From DATJAJ01 sp035622335 (lineage in GTDB: Archaea > Thermoproteota > Nitrososphaeria > Nitrososphaerales > Gagatemarchaeaceae): a stretch of 31,937 nucleotides of DNA. Both the position numbers and the translations under genes were made by a program. Position 1 is the stretch's first letter. Each line of letters begins with the position of its first letter. This document shows, piece after piece, positions 5,966-13,372 of this stretch. The notes below the pieces were generated by a model. The model made no database searches, was not told the DNA's origin, and saw only the letters and a list, made by a program, of their open reading frames with translations. Location: the NCBI GenBank assembly GCA_035622335.1, contig DASPVO010000040.1:1-31937 (forward strand), in the 5' to 3' direction.

Positions 5966-8695
5966 TCAGTCCTTTCCTGGGGAGAATATCTCTTGGGCGG
6001 CCGAGAACGCTTCCGCCAGCCTTTCGGCGAGAGGTCCCCCTCCCTGGGCGAAGGCCTTTGAGCCTCCGCCCGAGCCTCCCAAAATCGCGGAGAGCTTCCT
6101 TGCAATCTCTCCGGCCGAATAACCAGCCTTCACGGCTTCAGGGCCAACGAAGCAGAGGACTCTGGACGTCTTGGGTGTGGAGAACAGGCTGACGTAGATC
6201 AGCGAAGGGTCCGCTGCGACGCTCTTCTCTCCCTGAGCAATAATCTGTTCCTCGCCCAAGCTGGCCTCCCTTGAGACATAAGCCTTTACGGGTCCGACCT
6301 TCTTCGCAGATGACACGACCCTGTCGATGGAAAGGTCTACGAGCGCCTGTCCCAACGCTTTCTCGCGGGCTCTCGCAGCCTCGAGCTCTCGGACCGTGGT
6401 TTCGACGACTCTGGGAAGGTTCTCCCGCTGAGTCTGGAGTGCTGTGGACATCGAGTCCAGGCTCCCGTCCATCGATTGGACGTACTCGATGGCGGGTTCT
6501 CCCGCGTTGAACTCTATCCTTTCCACGCCGTCTTGGACGCGCTCGACCTTGACTATCTTGATCAGACCGACCTCGCCGGTCCTGCGGACGTGTGTTCCGC
6601 CGCAGGCCTCGATGTCCCAGTCCCCCACGTTGACCACCCTGATGGTCTTGGAGGGCACGACTCCCCCCTGGTAGAGCTTGAAGCCGTACTTCTCTTCGGC
6701 CTGTTCCTTGGGAAGGAAGGTGATCGTTACCGGAAGGTCTCTCCTAACCATTTCATTCGCGAGGCTCTCGATCTGCCCCACCTGTTCTCTCGTGAGGTGC
6801 GCGTAGTGAGTTATGTCCAGGCGACCGTAGTCTTCCTCCTTGAACGCCGAGTGCTGCCAGACCCATGGTCCGAGCACCTGTCTGGAAGAACCGTTGATGA
6901 TGTGCGTCGCCGTGTGGATTCGGGTGATCTTCGTGCGCCTTCGTGAGTCGACGGTGCACGAGACCTGCCCGCCGACCCGAGGCGCTGGCCCCTCGAACCT
7001 GTGGAGCACGATGTCACCATACTTGATGACCTCGACCACCTTCGCTTCGTCGATGGTCCCCCTGTCAGGCTCCTGCCCGCCTCCCCTCGGATAGAAGAAG
7101 GTCCGGTCGAGAACGATTAGCTTTCCCTCGAGGACCTTCAGCACCTTCGCCCTGAACTCGAAGCTGGGAGCGTCCTCGTAGTAGAGCAGCTTCGTGTCCG
7201 GCAGACCCGAGACGTCAAACTTCTGCTTTTCATCCTCCGTCTTCTTCGTCTCGTGCCTCGCCTGCACCTTCTCGTAGAAGTCCGCGGGCGGGTCGACCTT
7301 TGCACCGGCTTCTTCCAGCTGTTCAGGAGTGACACCGTCAGAGTCATAGAGACGGATCAGGTCTTCTGTCGTCAATTTCTTCTTTGAAGCCGCCATAGAG
7401 GAGACGATTCTCGAGACCCTTTCGGAAGAGGAGGCGTACCTGGCCATCTCGACACCGAGGATCTCCTGCACGTCGCCGCGGTGCTCCTCGAGCTCCGGGT
7501 ACATCCTGCTCAGGTCGTCTATGTGCCAGTTGACGACGTCAGCTAGACTGAACTGGAAACCGTAGTGCTCGATGAAGTTGACGGCCCTCCTGAACAGGAC
7601 CCTGAGGTTGTATCCTCCCCCTGCGTTGCTCGGCAGCATGCCGTCGGCTATCGCGAAGAGGAGGGTCTGGGCGTGGTCCGCTACTGCGTACATCGCCTGG
7701 ATCGGGCCGAGCTGTTCCTGCAGCCTGCCTGGAGGGATGCCCAAGCGCTCCGCGATCAGCTTCAGCTGCGTCACCTGCGACCCGAACTCGTCCGCGTTCA
7801 TCAGGCCGGCGAGCCGCGAATACTCCAGGAACAGCTTGTCGTCGAAGCTGACCTTCTGAAGCTCCTTCATCCTGCCGAGCTGAGTGGAGTAGATCGAATC
7901 GTAGACTGTAGGCGTGCCCTGGCTGAGCCACGAGAACTTTTCCAGCCCCGCCCCCATGTCCACGACTTTTTCGCTCATCTCACGATAGTCTGTCGCGGTC
8001 CCCTCGAAGGCGGTGAAGACCGCGTTGCCCGTCTCGAGCCCCCTGATGAAATACTCCAGAGAGTACCCGAAGGCGCCGTACCCGACCCAGACGTCCTCGT
8101 TGAACGTTATCTCCTCCTCTTTGATGCCCATCTCCTTGGTCATCAGCTCGAAGTCGAGGTCGATGCACCTGTCCTTCCAGTAGCCCTCCTTGTCGGCGAT
8201 CGCCGTCTGACCCACCATGACGAAGGACGTCCCGTGCTTACCGCTGACCCCCACGTTTGGGATGTCGTTGAAGCGGAGACACATCTGAGGCACGACGAGT
8301 GGATTGGCAGGGAGCTGGAAGACGACCTTTCCTCCCTCAATCCTCTGAAAATCTATTATCGAAGCGACGGTAAAGTAGAGGTCCGGCCTCCACCTGCTGA
8401 CCACGGGATAGCGTTTGACGATCGTGTGGCCGTTCCGGGAGAAGAAGCCCTCGATCAGCTTCCAGGCCTCTATTCGATCCATCTTTCTGTCGGTCACCGG
8501 TCTGCCGATGAAAGTGTAGGTAGAGCACGGCTGGTCATCGCATATCTTCCTGTCTGCGTCGAGTGTCCAAAAAAAGCGCCCGCAGCTCTTGCACTTCTTC
8601 CTGACGAACCCGCGTCTCTTGAAGAGGTCGACCAGATAGTAGCGCTCGTAGTCGGCAGAAAACTTCGCCTTGAGCGCTTCCTTCTGTTCGTTCAC
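5966..8695 (-). CDS. alaS: Alanyl-tRNA synthetase, archaeal type
   Basis: Charges tRNA-Ala and edits misacylated Ser/Gly. The 909-residue protein has the archaeal layout. An N-terminal zinc module specific to archaea carries C35-x2-C38 and C52-x4-C57. It is followed by the class II catalytic domain (YPVVSRWRPDLYFTVASI, PTVYDSIYSTQLGRMKELQK), the editing domain with HTATHIINGSSRQVLG near residue 595 and CGGTHV near residue 698 (the zinc-binding His and Cys/His residues), and a C-terminal DHHA1-type domain with a glycine-rich GGSGGGSKAFAQGGG. The start is GTG at 8695; no in-frame ATG precedes it. A TATA-like GTTTATC lies about 43 bases upstream in the region shared with L12. First gene of the alaS-leuS pair. 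Confidence 0.97.
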   Translation of the reverse strand: MNEQKEALKAKFSADYERYYLVDLFKRRGFVRKKCKSCGRFFWTLDADRKICDDQPCSTYTFIGRPVTDRKMDRIEAWKLIEGFFSRNGHTIVKRYPVVSRWRPDLYFTVASIIDFQRIEGGKVVFQLPANPLVVPQMCLRFNDIPNVGVSGKHGTSFVMVGQTAIADKEGYWKDRCIDLDFELMTKEMGIKEEEITFNEDVWVGYGAFGYSLEYFIRGLETGNAVFTAFEGTATDYREMSEKVVDMGAGLEKFSWLSQGTPTVYDSIYSTQLGRMKELQKVSFDDKLFLEYSRLAGLMNADEFGSQVTQLKLIAERLGIPPGRLQEQLGPIQAMYAVADHAQTLLFAIADGMLPSNAGGGYNLRVLFRRAVNFIEHYGFQFSLADVVNWHIDDLSRMYPELEEHRGDVQEILGVEMARYASSSERVSRIVSSMAASKKKLTTEDLIRLYDSDGVTPEQLEEAGAKVDPPADFYEKVQARHETKKTEDEKQKFDVSGLPDTKLLYYEDAPSFEFRAKVLKVLEGKLIVLDRTFFYPRGGGQEPDRGTIDEAKVVEVIKYGDIVLHRFEGPAPRVGGQVSCTVDSRRRTKITRIHTATHIINGSSRQVLGPWVWQHSAFKEEDYGRLDITHYAHLTREQVGQIESLANEMVRRDLPVTITFLPKEQAEEKYGFKLYQGGVVPSKTIRVVNVGDWDIEACGGTHVRRTGEVGLIKIVKVERVQDGVERIEFNAGEPAIEYVQSMDGSLDSMSTALQTQRENLPRVVETTVRELEAARAREKALGQALVDLSIDRVVSSAKKVGPVKAYVSREASLGEEQIIAQGEKSVAADPSLIYVSLFSTPKTSRVLCFVGPEAVKAGYSAGEIARKLSAILGGSGGGSKAFAQGGGPLAERLAEAFSAAQEIFSPGKD

Positions 8696-8732
8696 GATCT
8701 TGGTCGCACTGAGTTGCCGACACGAGTTTTGC

Positions 8733-8774
8733 GGTAGATAAACTTGGAACGCGATGCCTCGAAATCTTATATAT
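8733..8774. promoter_or_regulatory. Divergent promoters for alaS and L12
   Basis: Between the divergent alaS and L12 starts there are two TATA-like elements. On the minus strand GTTTATCTACC spans 8733-8743, about 43 bases from the alaS GTG. On the plus strand TTATATAT spans 8767-8774, about 35 bases from the L12 TTG. The spacing suggests short leaders on both sides. Confidence 0.55.
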
Positions 8775-8804
8775 CGACCGCGGAGCGGCTCTGTTCGATT
8801 CGAC

Positions 8805-9107
8805 TTGGAGTACGTCTATGCCGCCCTCCTGCTTCACAAGCTCGGACAGCCGGTCAACGAGGACAACCTCACGAAGGTGGTGAAGGCCACGGGCGCCGCT
8901 CCGGACGAAGTGAAGATCAAGGCGCTCGCCTCCGCGCTCAGCGAAGTGAACATCGACGAAGCTCTGAAGAACGCGGCGACCGTGTCGATGGCTCCCGCGG
9001 CAGCAGGGCCCGCTCAAGGAGCTCCTGCGAAGGCAGAGGAGAAGCCGAAGGAAGAGGAGAAGAAAGAGGAAGAGGCGCTACAGGGCCTCGCTTCACTCTT
9101 CGGCTAG
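8805..9107 (+). CDS. rpl12: Large ribosomal subunit stalk protein L12 (P1/P2 type)
   Basis: The stalk protein that binds as dimers to the L10 spine and recruits translation GTPases. The mature family start is M-E-Y-V-Y-A-A-L-L-L, which here is encoded by TTG GAG TAC at 8805; the open frame extends upstream to 8754, but those residues have no family counterpart. The 100-residue protein has the N-terminal dimerisation domain (EYVYAALLLHKLGQPVNEDNL), an alanine/proline hinge, a Lys/Glu-rich stretch (EEKPKEEEKKEEE) and the conserved hydrophobic tail GLASLFG that touches elongation factors. It has its own TATA box. Unusually it is not behind L10 but on the opposite strand, converging on it, the two stop codons being 19 bases apart. 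Confidence 0.95.
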   Translation: MEYVYAALLLHKLGQPVNEDNLTKVVKATGAAPDEVKIKALASALSEVNIDEALKNAATVSMAPAAAGPAQGAPAKAEEKPKEEEKKEEEALQGLASLFG

Positions 9108-9126
9108 ATCCGAGATTACTCCCGAC

Positions 9127-10002
9127 TTACTGGTATCCTTTCTCTCTGGCCTTTGCTTCGAGTGCCGCCGCTTCCGCTTCGGCCTTCCCGAGCAGGATCG
9201 GAGCCGTCTCTGGGTCGAGGATTCCGGCTTCCACCGAGATCCCGAGCGCCTCCCTGTACGCCTTCCCTATGAACTCGGGCAGCGTCTCTTTGGTCGGGTA
9301 CCCTATGATTATCGCGAGCGCATAGGAGGAAGCCTGAGCCTCCATCAGGCTCGCACGATACTTTTCCAGGTCGATGGCCACCAGGTCTCCCGCGTAGATG
9401 AGGCCGGCTTCGTACGCTAACGCGATTGTCAGTCCGGCCTTGATCGGCTTGATGTTGAGCTTCGAGAGAAGGCTCGCAAGTTTGGGTGACACGACTGCTC
9501 CCTTCTTGACGGCGACCGAGTCTTTGTTGACCCATATGCTCCCGCCCTCGATCTTGGTCTGTATTCCCGCTTCCCTGAACTCACTGAGGACCGGCCCGGC
9601 GGGCAACCCCGTGTTGCCAGCAGAGACCATGATGTCCTCCGGGGCGACGTCGCCGGCCCTGGCTGGAAGATAGATCTTGTTCTTGTCCAGCGTCAGGAAC
9701 AGTTTGAACGGGTCATAGTTCGAGAAGATCAGTGCGTTCTGAGATGTCAGGTGGGAGATGAGCTCGTCGGCGTTCTTGATGCCAGCCCTCTTGAGCGCGA
9801 TCGTGGCGAGCTTGTTCTTGACCACGAAGACCTCGGCATTGCCCCGCAGGGCCTTCCTGACGGCCATGAGCTGGGTCGCCCGCACCTTCGTGAGGCTCGT
9901 GATGGCAAGAACAGGGTACTTGTTGGCAAGTTGGACCACGCGTTCGATCGTCTCAATTTTCTTGGGGTTGTGCTTTCGCTCGACCTGGACCGTCTTGCTC
10001 AT
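9127..10002 (-). CDS. rpl10: Large ribosomal subunit protein L10 (P0)
   Basis: Base of the ribosomal stalk: the N-terminal domain binds 23S rRNA next to L11 and the C-terminal helices carry L12 dimers. The 291-residue protein shows the rRNA-binding region (ITSLTKVRATQLMAVRKALRG), the archaeal insertion domain (LPARAGDVAPEDIMVSAGNTG, then PAGPVLSEFREAGIQTKIEGG), and a helical spine from about residue 215 (YALAIIIGYPTKETLPEFIG onwards). It ends in KAREKGYQ, with no acidic stretch or hydrophobic LFG tail of the type seen on many P0 proteins. The ATG at 10002 lies 2 bases after the L1 stop, so it is the last gene of the secE-spt5-L11-L1-L10 unit. Confidence 0.95.
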   Translation of the reverse strand: MSKTVQVERKHNPKKIETIERVVQLANKYPVLAITSLTKVRATQLMAVRKALRGNAEVFVVKNKLATIALKRAGIKNADELISHLTSQNALIFSNYDPFKLFLTLDKNKIYLPARAGDVAPEDIMVSAGNTGLPAGPVLSEFREAGIQTKIEGGSIWVNKDSVAVKKGAVVSPKLASLLSKLNIKPIKAGLTIALAYEAGLIYAGDLVAIDLEKYRASLMEAQASSYALAIIIGYPTKETLPEFIGKAYREALGISVEAGILDPETAPILLGKAEAEAAALEAKAREKGYQ

Positions 10003-10004
10003 CG

Positions 10005-10655
10005 TCAGTCCACCGCCTGCTTTGCGGGCTTCCCCATCGTCGTCTTCACCATGATCGTCTTTATGTTCCTGTCACCGTTCGGGAGCTTCTTCTGGACCGC
10101 CTGCACAACTGAGAGGATGTTCTCTGCGAGGTCGGCGTCTGCCAGGGTTGCGTCGCCCACCTTTGCGGCTACTCCGAGCGAGCCTCTGCTCCTTACCCTC
10201 ACAGCGGTCCTGAGTCTCTGTATCATCGCCTCGATGGGGGCGTTGTTCGGGACAGGCGTGGGTATCTTGCCCTTCGGGCCCAGAAACTGCCCGAGGATCC
10301 TGCCTATCCTGGGCATGAGCGCGGTATCCGCGAGGAAGAAGTCGTAGGAGCGGACAAGCTTCTTGGCGTCCTTCTTGCTCCCCGCGTAGTTCTCCAGCTG
10401 CGCGGGGTCGAGCACGAGGTCAGCCTTCGCGTTCTTGGCTCTGACCGCGAGGTCGCCTGTCCCCACGAAGCATATCTTCGCCTGCTTCTTCGTCGGATGT
10501 GGCAAATAGACGATGTCGTTTACGTTAAGGTCGGTCTTCTTCGGGTCGACGTCCTTCAGCGTCAGAACCGCTTCTACCGACTGCGTGAACTTACGCTCGC
10601 CTGACTGGTCCTTTCCCTTCTTGACGAGTTCTGCGAGCTGCTGATTTGAGAGCAA
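10005..10655 (-). CDS. rpl1: Large ribosomal subunit protein L1
   Basis: Forms the L1 stalk that contacts E-site tRNA. The 216-residue length is normal. Family landmarks are the N-terminal KKTDLNVNDIVYLPHP, the domain II region VRSYDFFLADTALMPRIGRILGQFLGPKGKIPTPVP, and the C-terminal VRVRSRGSLGVAAKVGDA. The only in-frame start is TTG at 10655. A CTTTTAATC element about 45 bases upstream, in the 66-base gap after L11, could give L1-L10 a promoter of their own besides readthrough from L11. In archaea such as Methanococcus, L1 represses its own mRNA near the start of L1; a comparable mimic site was not recognised by eye. Confidence 0.95.
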   Translation of the reverse strand: MLSNQQLAELVKKGKDQSGERKFTQSVEAVLTLKDVDPKKTDLNVNDIVYLPHPTKKQAKICFVGTGDLAVRAKNAKADLVLDPAQLENYAGSKKDAKKLVRSYDFFLADTALMPRIGRILGQFLGPKGKIPTPVPNNAPIEAMIQRLRTAVRVRSRGSLGVAAKVGDATLADADLAENILSVVQAVQKKLPNGDRNIKTIMVKTTMGKPAKQAVD

Positions 10656-10721
10656 GAGAGGCTCACGGGTTCGAAATTTGGCCGTCGTGTTGAGATTAAA
10701 AGAGTTACGGTGTTCTCCGGG

Positions 10722-11204
10722 TCACTGGAGCTTGGAGTCCCACTTTCCTTCGTCGATCTGCTTCATGAACTCCCTCGGGTCCATTCCCTCCACCTTGACA
10801 CCCATGCTGACGCAACTCCCCACCACTTCCTTTACAGCGGAGCGGACGGACTTCGCGTACGAACCCGCCATCTTGTTCTTGGCGATACTGACGACCTTGT
10901 CCATGCTCAGGTTGCCCATGAATTCGACGTTCGGCTTGCCGGAACCCTTCGGAATCTGAGCCTCCTTCGCGATGAGGGCGGAGGCGGTGGGAGTCCCCAC
11001 GCTCACGGTGAACTGCTTGGTCTCCTGGTCGACCTCGACCTTCACAGGGACCCTCATCCCCTTAAAATCGCTCGTCTGCTTGTTGATTTCGTTGACAATG
11101 CCCAGGACGTTCACGCCCAGCGGACCCAGCGCGGGTCCGAGAGGAGGCCCGGCCGTAGCTTCTCCGCCCGTGACGAGCGCGTTGACGGTCTTCTTCTCTC
11201 CCAC
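10722..11204 (-). CDS. rpl11: Large ribosomal subunit protein L11
   Basis: Binds the GTPase-associated region of 23S rRNA at the stalk base. 160 residues, normal for archaea. The N-terminal domain contains the family core GPPLGPALGPLGVNVLGIVN and the C-terminal rRNA-binding domain contains KVVSIAKNKMAGSYAKSVRSA followed by GSCVSMGVKVEGMDPREF. The GTG start at 11204 is preceded by a GGTGA Shine-Dalgarno that overlaps the stop codon of spt5, so translation of the two is likely coupled. Confidence 0.96.
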   Translation of the reverse strand: MGEKKTVNALVTGGEATAGPPLGPALGPLGVNVLGIVNEINKQTSDFKGMRVPVKVEVDQETKQFTVSVGTPTASALIAKEAQIPKGSGKPNVEFMGNLSMDKVVSIAKNKMAGSYAKSVRSAVKEVVGSCVSMGVKVEGMDPREFMKQIDEGKWDSKLQ

Positions 11205-11210
11205 TTCAGA

Positions 11211-11215
11211 TCACC
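11211..11215 (-). promoter_or_regulatory. Shine-Dalgarno of L11, formed by the spt5 stop codon
   Basis: On the minus strand spt5 ends with Arg-stop, AGG TGA. The overlapping GGTGA ends 6-8 bases before the L11 GTG and is a good match to the anti-Shine-Dalgarno. This supports the GTG start and suggests translational coupling. Confidence 0.6.
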
Positions 11216-11723
11216 TAGCCGGCTCCGGCTTCGCCTTCTCCACTATCTTGAGGTAGGCAGCATCGACGGTCACAGGCAGCTGGTACGGGGTGTCGAGCAG
11301 CACCACCGTGACCTCCTGCTTTGCCTGCTCGACCCTGCTTATCTTCGCGCGCATGGTCTTGAAGGGCCCAGCGACTATCTCCACCATGTCTCCGTCGCTC
11401 AGTTCCGCGACCATAGACTTCGTGACCAGGAACTTCTCGATGTCCTGGTACTGCATCATACCCGGGATCTTGCTCCTGACGTGCTTGAAACCCTGGATGC
11501 TCTCGTCGACCACCTGCGAATTGGGCGCTTCGAACAGGACATACCCCTTCCATGTGTCCAGCGCCAAGATGGAATAGATCGGCTTGTGCTTCTGCATGGC
11601 CCTGTTCGCGACGAAGGTCGCCACCGTCTTCTCCTGCCCTCCGGTCGTCTTCACCGGGAATATCGAGCTGTTTCTAGGTTGTTCTGCCACAGGACCGGCA
11701 CTTGGGTCCCGGCCGACACCCAT
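11211..11723 (-). CDS. spt5: Transcription elongation factor Spt5/NusG
   Basis: Binds the RNA polymerase clamp, usually with Spt4, and raises processivity. It has an NGN domain (FPVKTTGGQEKTVATFV, ILALDTWKGYVLFEAP, HVRSKIPGMMQYQDIEKFL) followed by a KOW domain (LSDGDMVEIVAGPFKTMRAKI). At 170 residues from the ATG at 11723 it is slightly long; a GTG at 11690 would give 159 residues starting MAEQPRNSS, nearer the family size, and fits better with a TATTAT element at 11735-11740 if that element is used. It follows secE by 27 bases, the order secE-spt5-L11-L1-L10 being common in archaea. Confidence 0.93.
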   Translation of the reverse strand: MGVGRDPSAGPVAEQPRNSSIFPVKTTGGQEKTVATFVANRAMQKHKPIYSILALDTWKGYVLFEAPNSQVVDESIQGFKHVRSKIPGMMQYQDIEKFLVTKSMVAELSDGDMVEIVAGPFKTMRAKISRVEQAKQEVTVVLLDTPYQLPVTVDAAYLKIVEKAKPEPAR

Positions 11724-11750
11724 CGCTCTTAAAGTATTATGGTCAAACCG

Positions 11751-11918
11751 CTAGCCGAAAAAGACGTTCCCGACCAGCTTGATCACGAATCCGATGACTC
11801 CGACTACGAGGACTCCGACCGTGACGAGCTTGAGGTATAGCATGAACTCGGCCCGGTCGCTCTTGTGCGCGAGCTTGAAGATGGTCGAAGCCGACCGCAG
11901 GAAGTCTCGGAAGCCCAT
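11751..11918 (-). CDS. secE: Protein translocase subunit SecE (Sec61 gamma)
   Basis: A 55-residue single-span membrane protein. It begins MGFRDFLRSASTIFKL, continues with the amphipathic HKSDRAEFMLYLKL, and ends with one membrane segment (VGVLVVGVIGFVIKLVG) and NVFFG. The order amphipathic helix, K-P/D-x-x-E-F, then one membrane span is that of archaeal SecE, a structural clamp around SecY. It was identified from the short ORF and its place directly upstream of spt5, the normal position. A TATA box lies about 37 bases upstream of the ATG, so it probably opens the transcription unit. Confidence 0.92.
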   Translation of the reverse strand: MGFRDFLRSASTIFKLAHKSDRAEFMLYLKLVTVGVLVVGVIGFVIKLVGNVFFG

Positions 11919-11950
11919 GCTGGATTCAAAAGTCCGATTCCCTTGGCGGG

Positions 11951-11960
11951 TTTATATGGT
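11951..11960 (-). promoter_or_regulatory. TATA-like element upstream of secE
   Basis: On the minus strand the sequence is ACCATATAAA, centred about 37 bases from the secE ATG. It is the strongest TATA match upstream of the secE-spt5-L11-L1-L10 unit. Confidence 0.6.
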
Positions 11961-11995
11961 TTAGGCACGGAAAAAATCCGATTCAGAGCGATGGC

Positions 11996-12457
11996 CTACT
12001 CCAGGTCGAGCGAGAGGAAGATGGCGATGTCCTTTGACGACTTCGGATGATTTGTGTAGTACCTGTCGTGGAAGCCACAGAGTCTGAACCCGTTGGACAA
12101 GTAAAAGTCGACCCCATCCTTGTTGCTAGGCTGGGTCTCGACTATGATGGCCCTCAATTGATTCTGCCTGGCGATCCTCGAGAACTCGGAGACCAGCGCC
12201 TTCCCTACGCCCTTACGCAGGTGCGCCTTGTCGACCGCGAGCTCCACCAAGTACCCGGTCTTGTTCCAGCCCGTTATCCACATAAGACCAGTCCCGATGA
12301 CCGTCTCTGGTTCCCCGATGTTCTCCGCGACCAGGAGAACCGCGTCCTTGTTGGCCAATTCCTTCTTGTGGTCGACGCTCACTTTCCAGTGCTGGGCGAT
12401 GACGCTCTCCATCGAACTGAGGTCGCGTTCGTCGGCTCTCCTTACTCTTGCCTCCAA
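11996..12457 (-). CDS. GNAT-family N-acetyltransferase
   Basis: A 153-residue single-domain acetyltransferase using acetyl-CoA. The beta4-alpha3 acetyl-CoA-binding signature reads VELAVDKAHLRKGVGKALV, with the R-K-G-V-G-K-A pyrophosphate loop, followed by IIVETQPSNKDGVDFYLSNGF, the usual C-terminal motif B. The start is a TTG at 12457 (MEARVRRADERDL). The substrate, a protein N-terminus, a small molecule or an aminoglycoside-like compound, cannot be read from this; proteins of this size next to translation genes are sometimes RimI-like, but the sequence gives no specific support. It is divergent from dtdA and sits upstream of secE on the same strand, with 77 bases between them. Confidence 0.85.
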   Translation of the reverse strand: MEARVRRADERDLSSMESVIAQHWKVSVDHKKELANKDAVLLVAENIGEPETVIGTGLMWITGWNKTGYLVELAVDKAHLRKGVGKALVSEFSRIARQNQLRAIIVETQPSNKDGVDFYLSNGFRLCGFHDRYYTNHPKSSKDIAIFLSLDLE

Positions 12458-12544
12458 GCTGACCGATTGCAGCGGTAAGAACCCCTTAACTCTGCGCCTT
12501 CACTTCTGGAATCGTTAATCTAGCCGGTGCGGTGGAGTCGCACT

Positions 12545-13366
12545 ATGGCTCTGGGGCTGCCGACGGTCGTCCTCGTCGCGTCAGCGGCCGATGAAGCTTC
12601 GAGCAACCTCGCGGCGGCCGTCATAGAAGAGGGCGGCCTTGAATCGACCAGGATATCGCTCCTCGGCATGCCCGTCTACCAGAAGGGTCCGCTGCTCCTG
12701 GCGATGTTCAACGATGTGATCGTCAGGCCACCCGACCTTGATGAATACTTCAACCCGCAGGCATACATCTTCCTCTCCAGGCACAGCGCAGAGTCGGGCA
12801 TAGCATCCCTCACCGCGCACACGACCGGGAACTTCTCCGAGGCGAAGTTCGGGGGCAGGGACGGAGAGCTGGCGAAGGTCGACCCTTCGCTTCTCAAGAA
12901 CTACATGATTGCACTCGACAGGAGGAGGGCTGAGGTCCCCGGCTACGAGCTCACGTTGGAGGGCACCCATCACGGGCCAACTTCTCTCGCGAAACCAGTC
13001 CTCTTCGTGGAACTAGGGTCGGGCGAGAAGAACTGGAAAGACAAGGCCGCTTCCAAGACGGTGGCAAGGGCGGTGCTCGAGAGCCTTTCCGAGCGGAGAA
13101 TTTGGGAGAAGGCCGCTCTGGGATTCGGGGGCACTCACTATCCGGAGAAGTTCAACGCTATGCTGACAGAGACGGAATTCGCTCTGTCATTCATCGTCCC
13201 GAAGTACGCGCTGCGGCACGTCGACGAGGCTATGATGGGACAGATGATCCAGAAGACCACTTCTCCCGTCAAGTTTGCCGCCATGGACTGGAAGGGACTG
13301 GGCGACCAGAAAGGACGGGTCGTGGCCCTGGTTGAGCAGTTCGGCCTCGAGGTCGTCAGGGTTTGA
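12545..13366 (+). CDS. dtdA: D-aminoacyl-tRNA deacylase DtdA
   Basis: Hydrolyses D-amino acids from mischarged tRNA, protecting translation. The archaeal/plant DtdA (GEK1-like) family is recognised by the metal-binding or catalytic motifs LEGTHHGPTSL and FGGTHYPEKF, by SRHSAESGIASLTAHTTGNF near the N-terminus, and by the C-terminal DWKGLGDQKGRVV. An open frame reaches back to a GTG at 12527, but the ATG at 12545 lies about 29 bases after a GTTAATC element and gives MALGLPTVVLVASAADEASS, matching the usual N-terminal beta strand; I prefer it. From there it has 273 residues, a normal length. It converges on ftsY, ending 7 bases before the ftsY stop codon. Confidence 0.93.
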   Translation: MALGLPTVVLVASAADEASSNLAAAVIEEGGLESTRISLLGMPVYQKGPLLLAMFNDVIVRPPDLDEYFNPQAYIFLSRHSAESGIASLTAHTTGNFSEAKFGGRDGELAKVDPSLLKNYMIALDRRRAEVPGYELTLEGTHHGPTSLAKPVLFVELGSGEKNWKDKAASKTVARAVLESLSERRIWEKAALGFGGTHYPEKFNAMLTETEFALSFIVPKYALRHVDEAMMGQMIQKTTSPVKFAAMDWKGLGDQKGRVVALVEQFGLEVVRV

Positions 13367-13372
13367 GGGCTC

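Noticed and set aside
5178..6122. 314-residue plus-strand ORF
   Set aside because: Antisense to the leuS-alaS junction. The GC-rich code produces long antisense frames, and the translation is low-complexity in Arg/His/Pro.
7565..8737. 390-residue plus-strand ORF
   Set aside because: Antisense to alaS, whose motifs occupy the whole region.
10710..11732. 340-residue plus-strand ORF
   Set aside because: Antisense to the L11 and spt5 genes, both clearly identified; no motif of its own.
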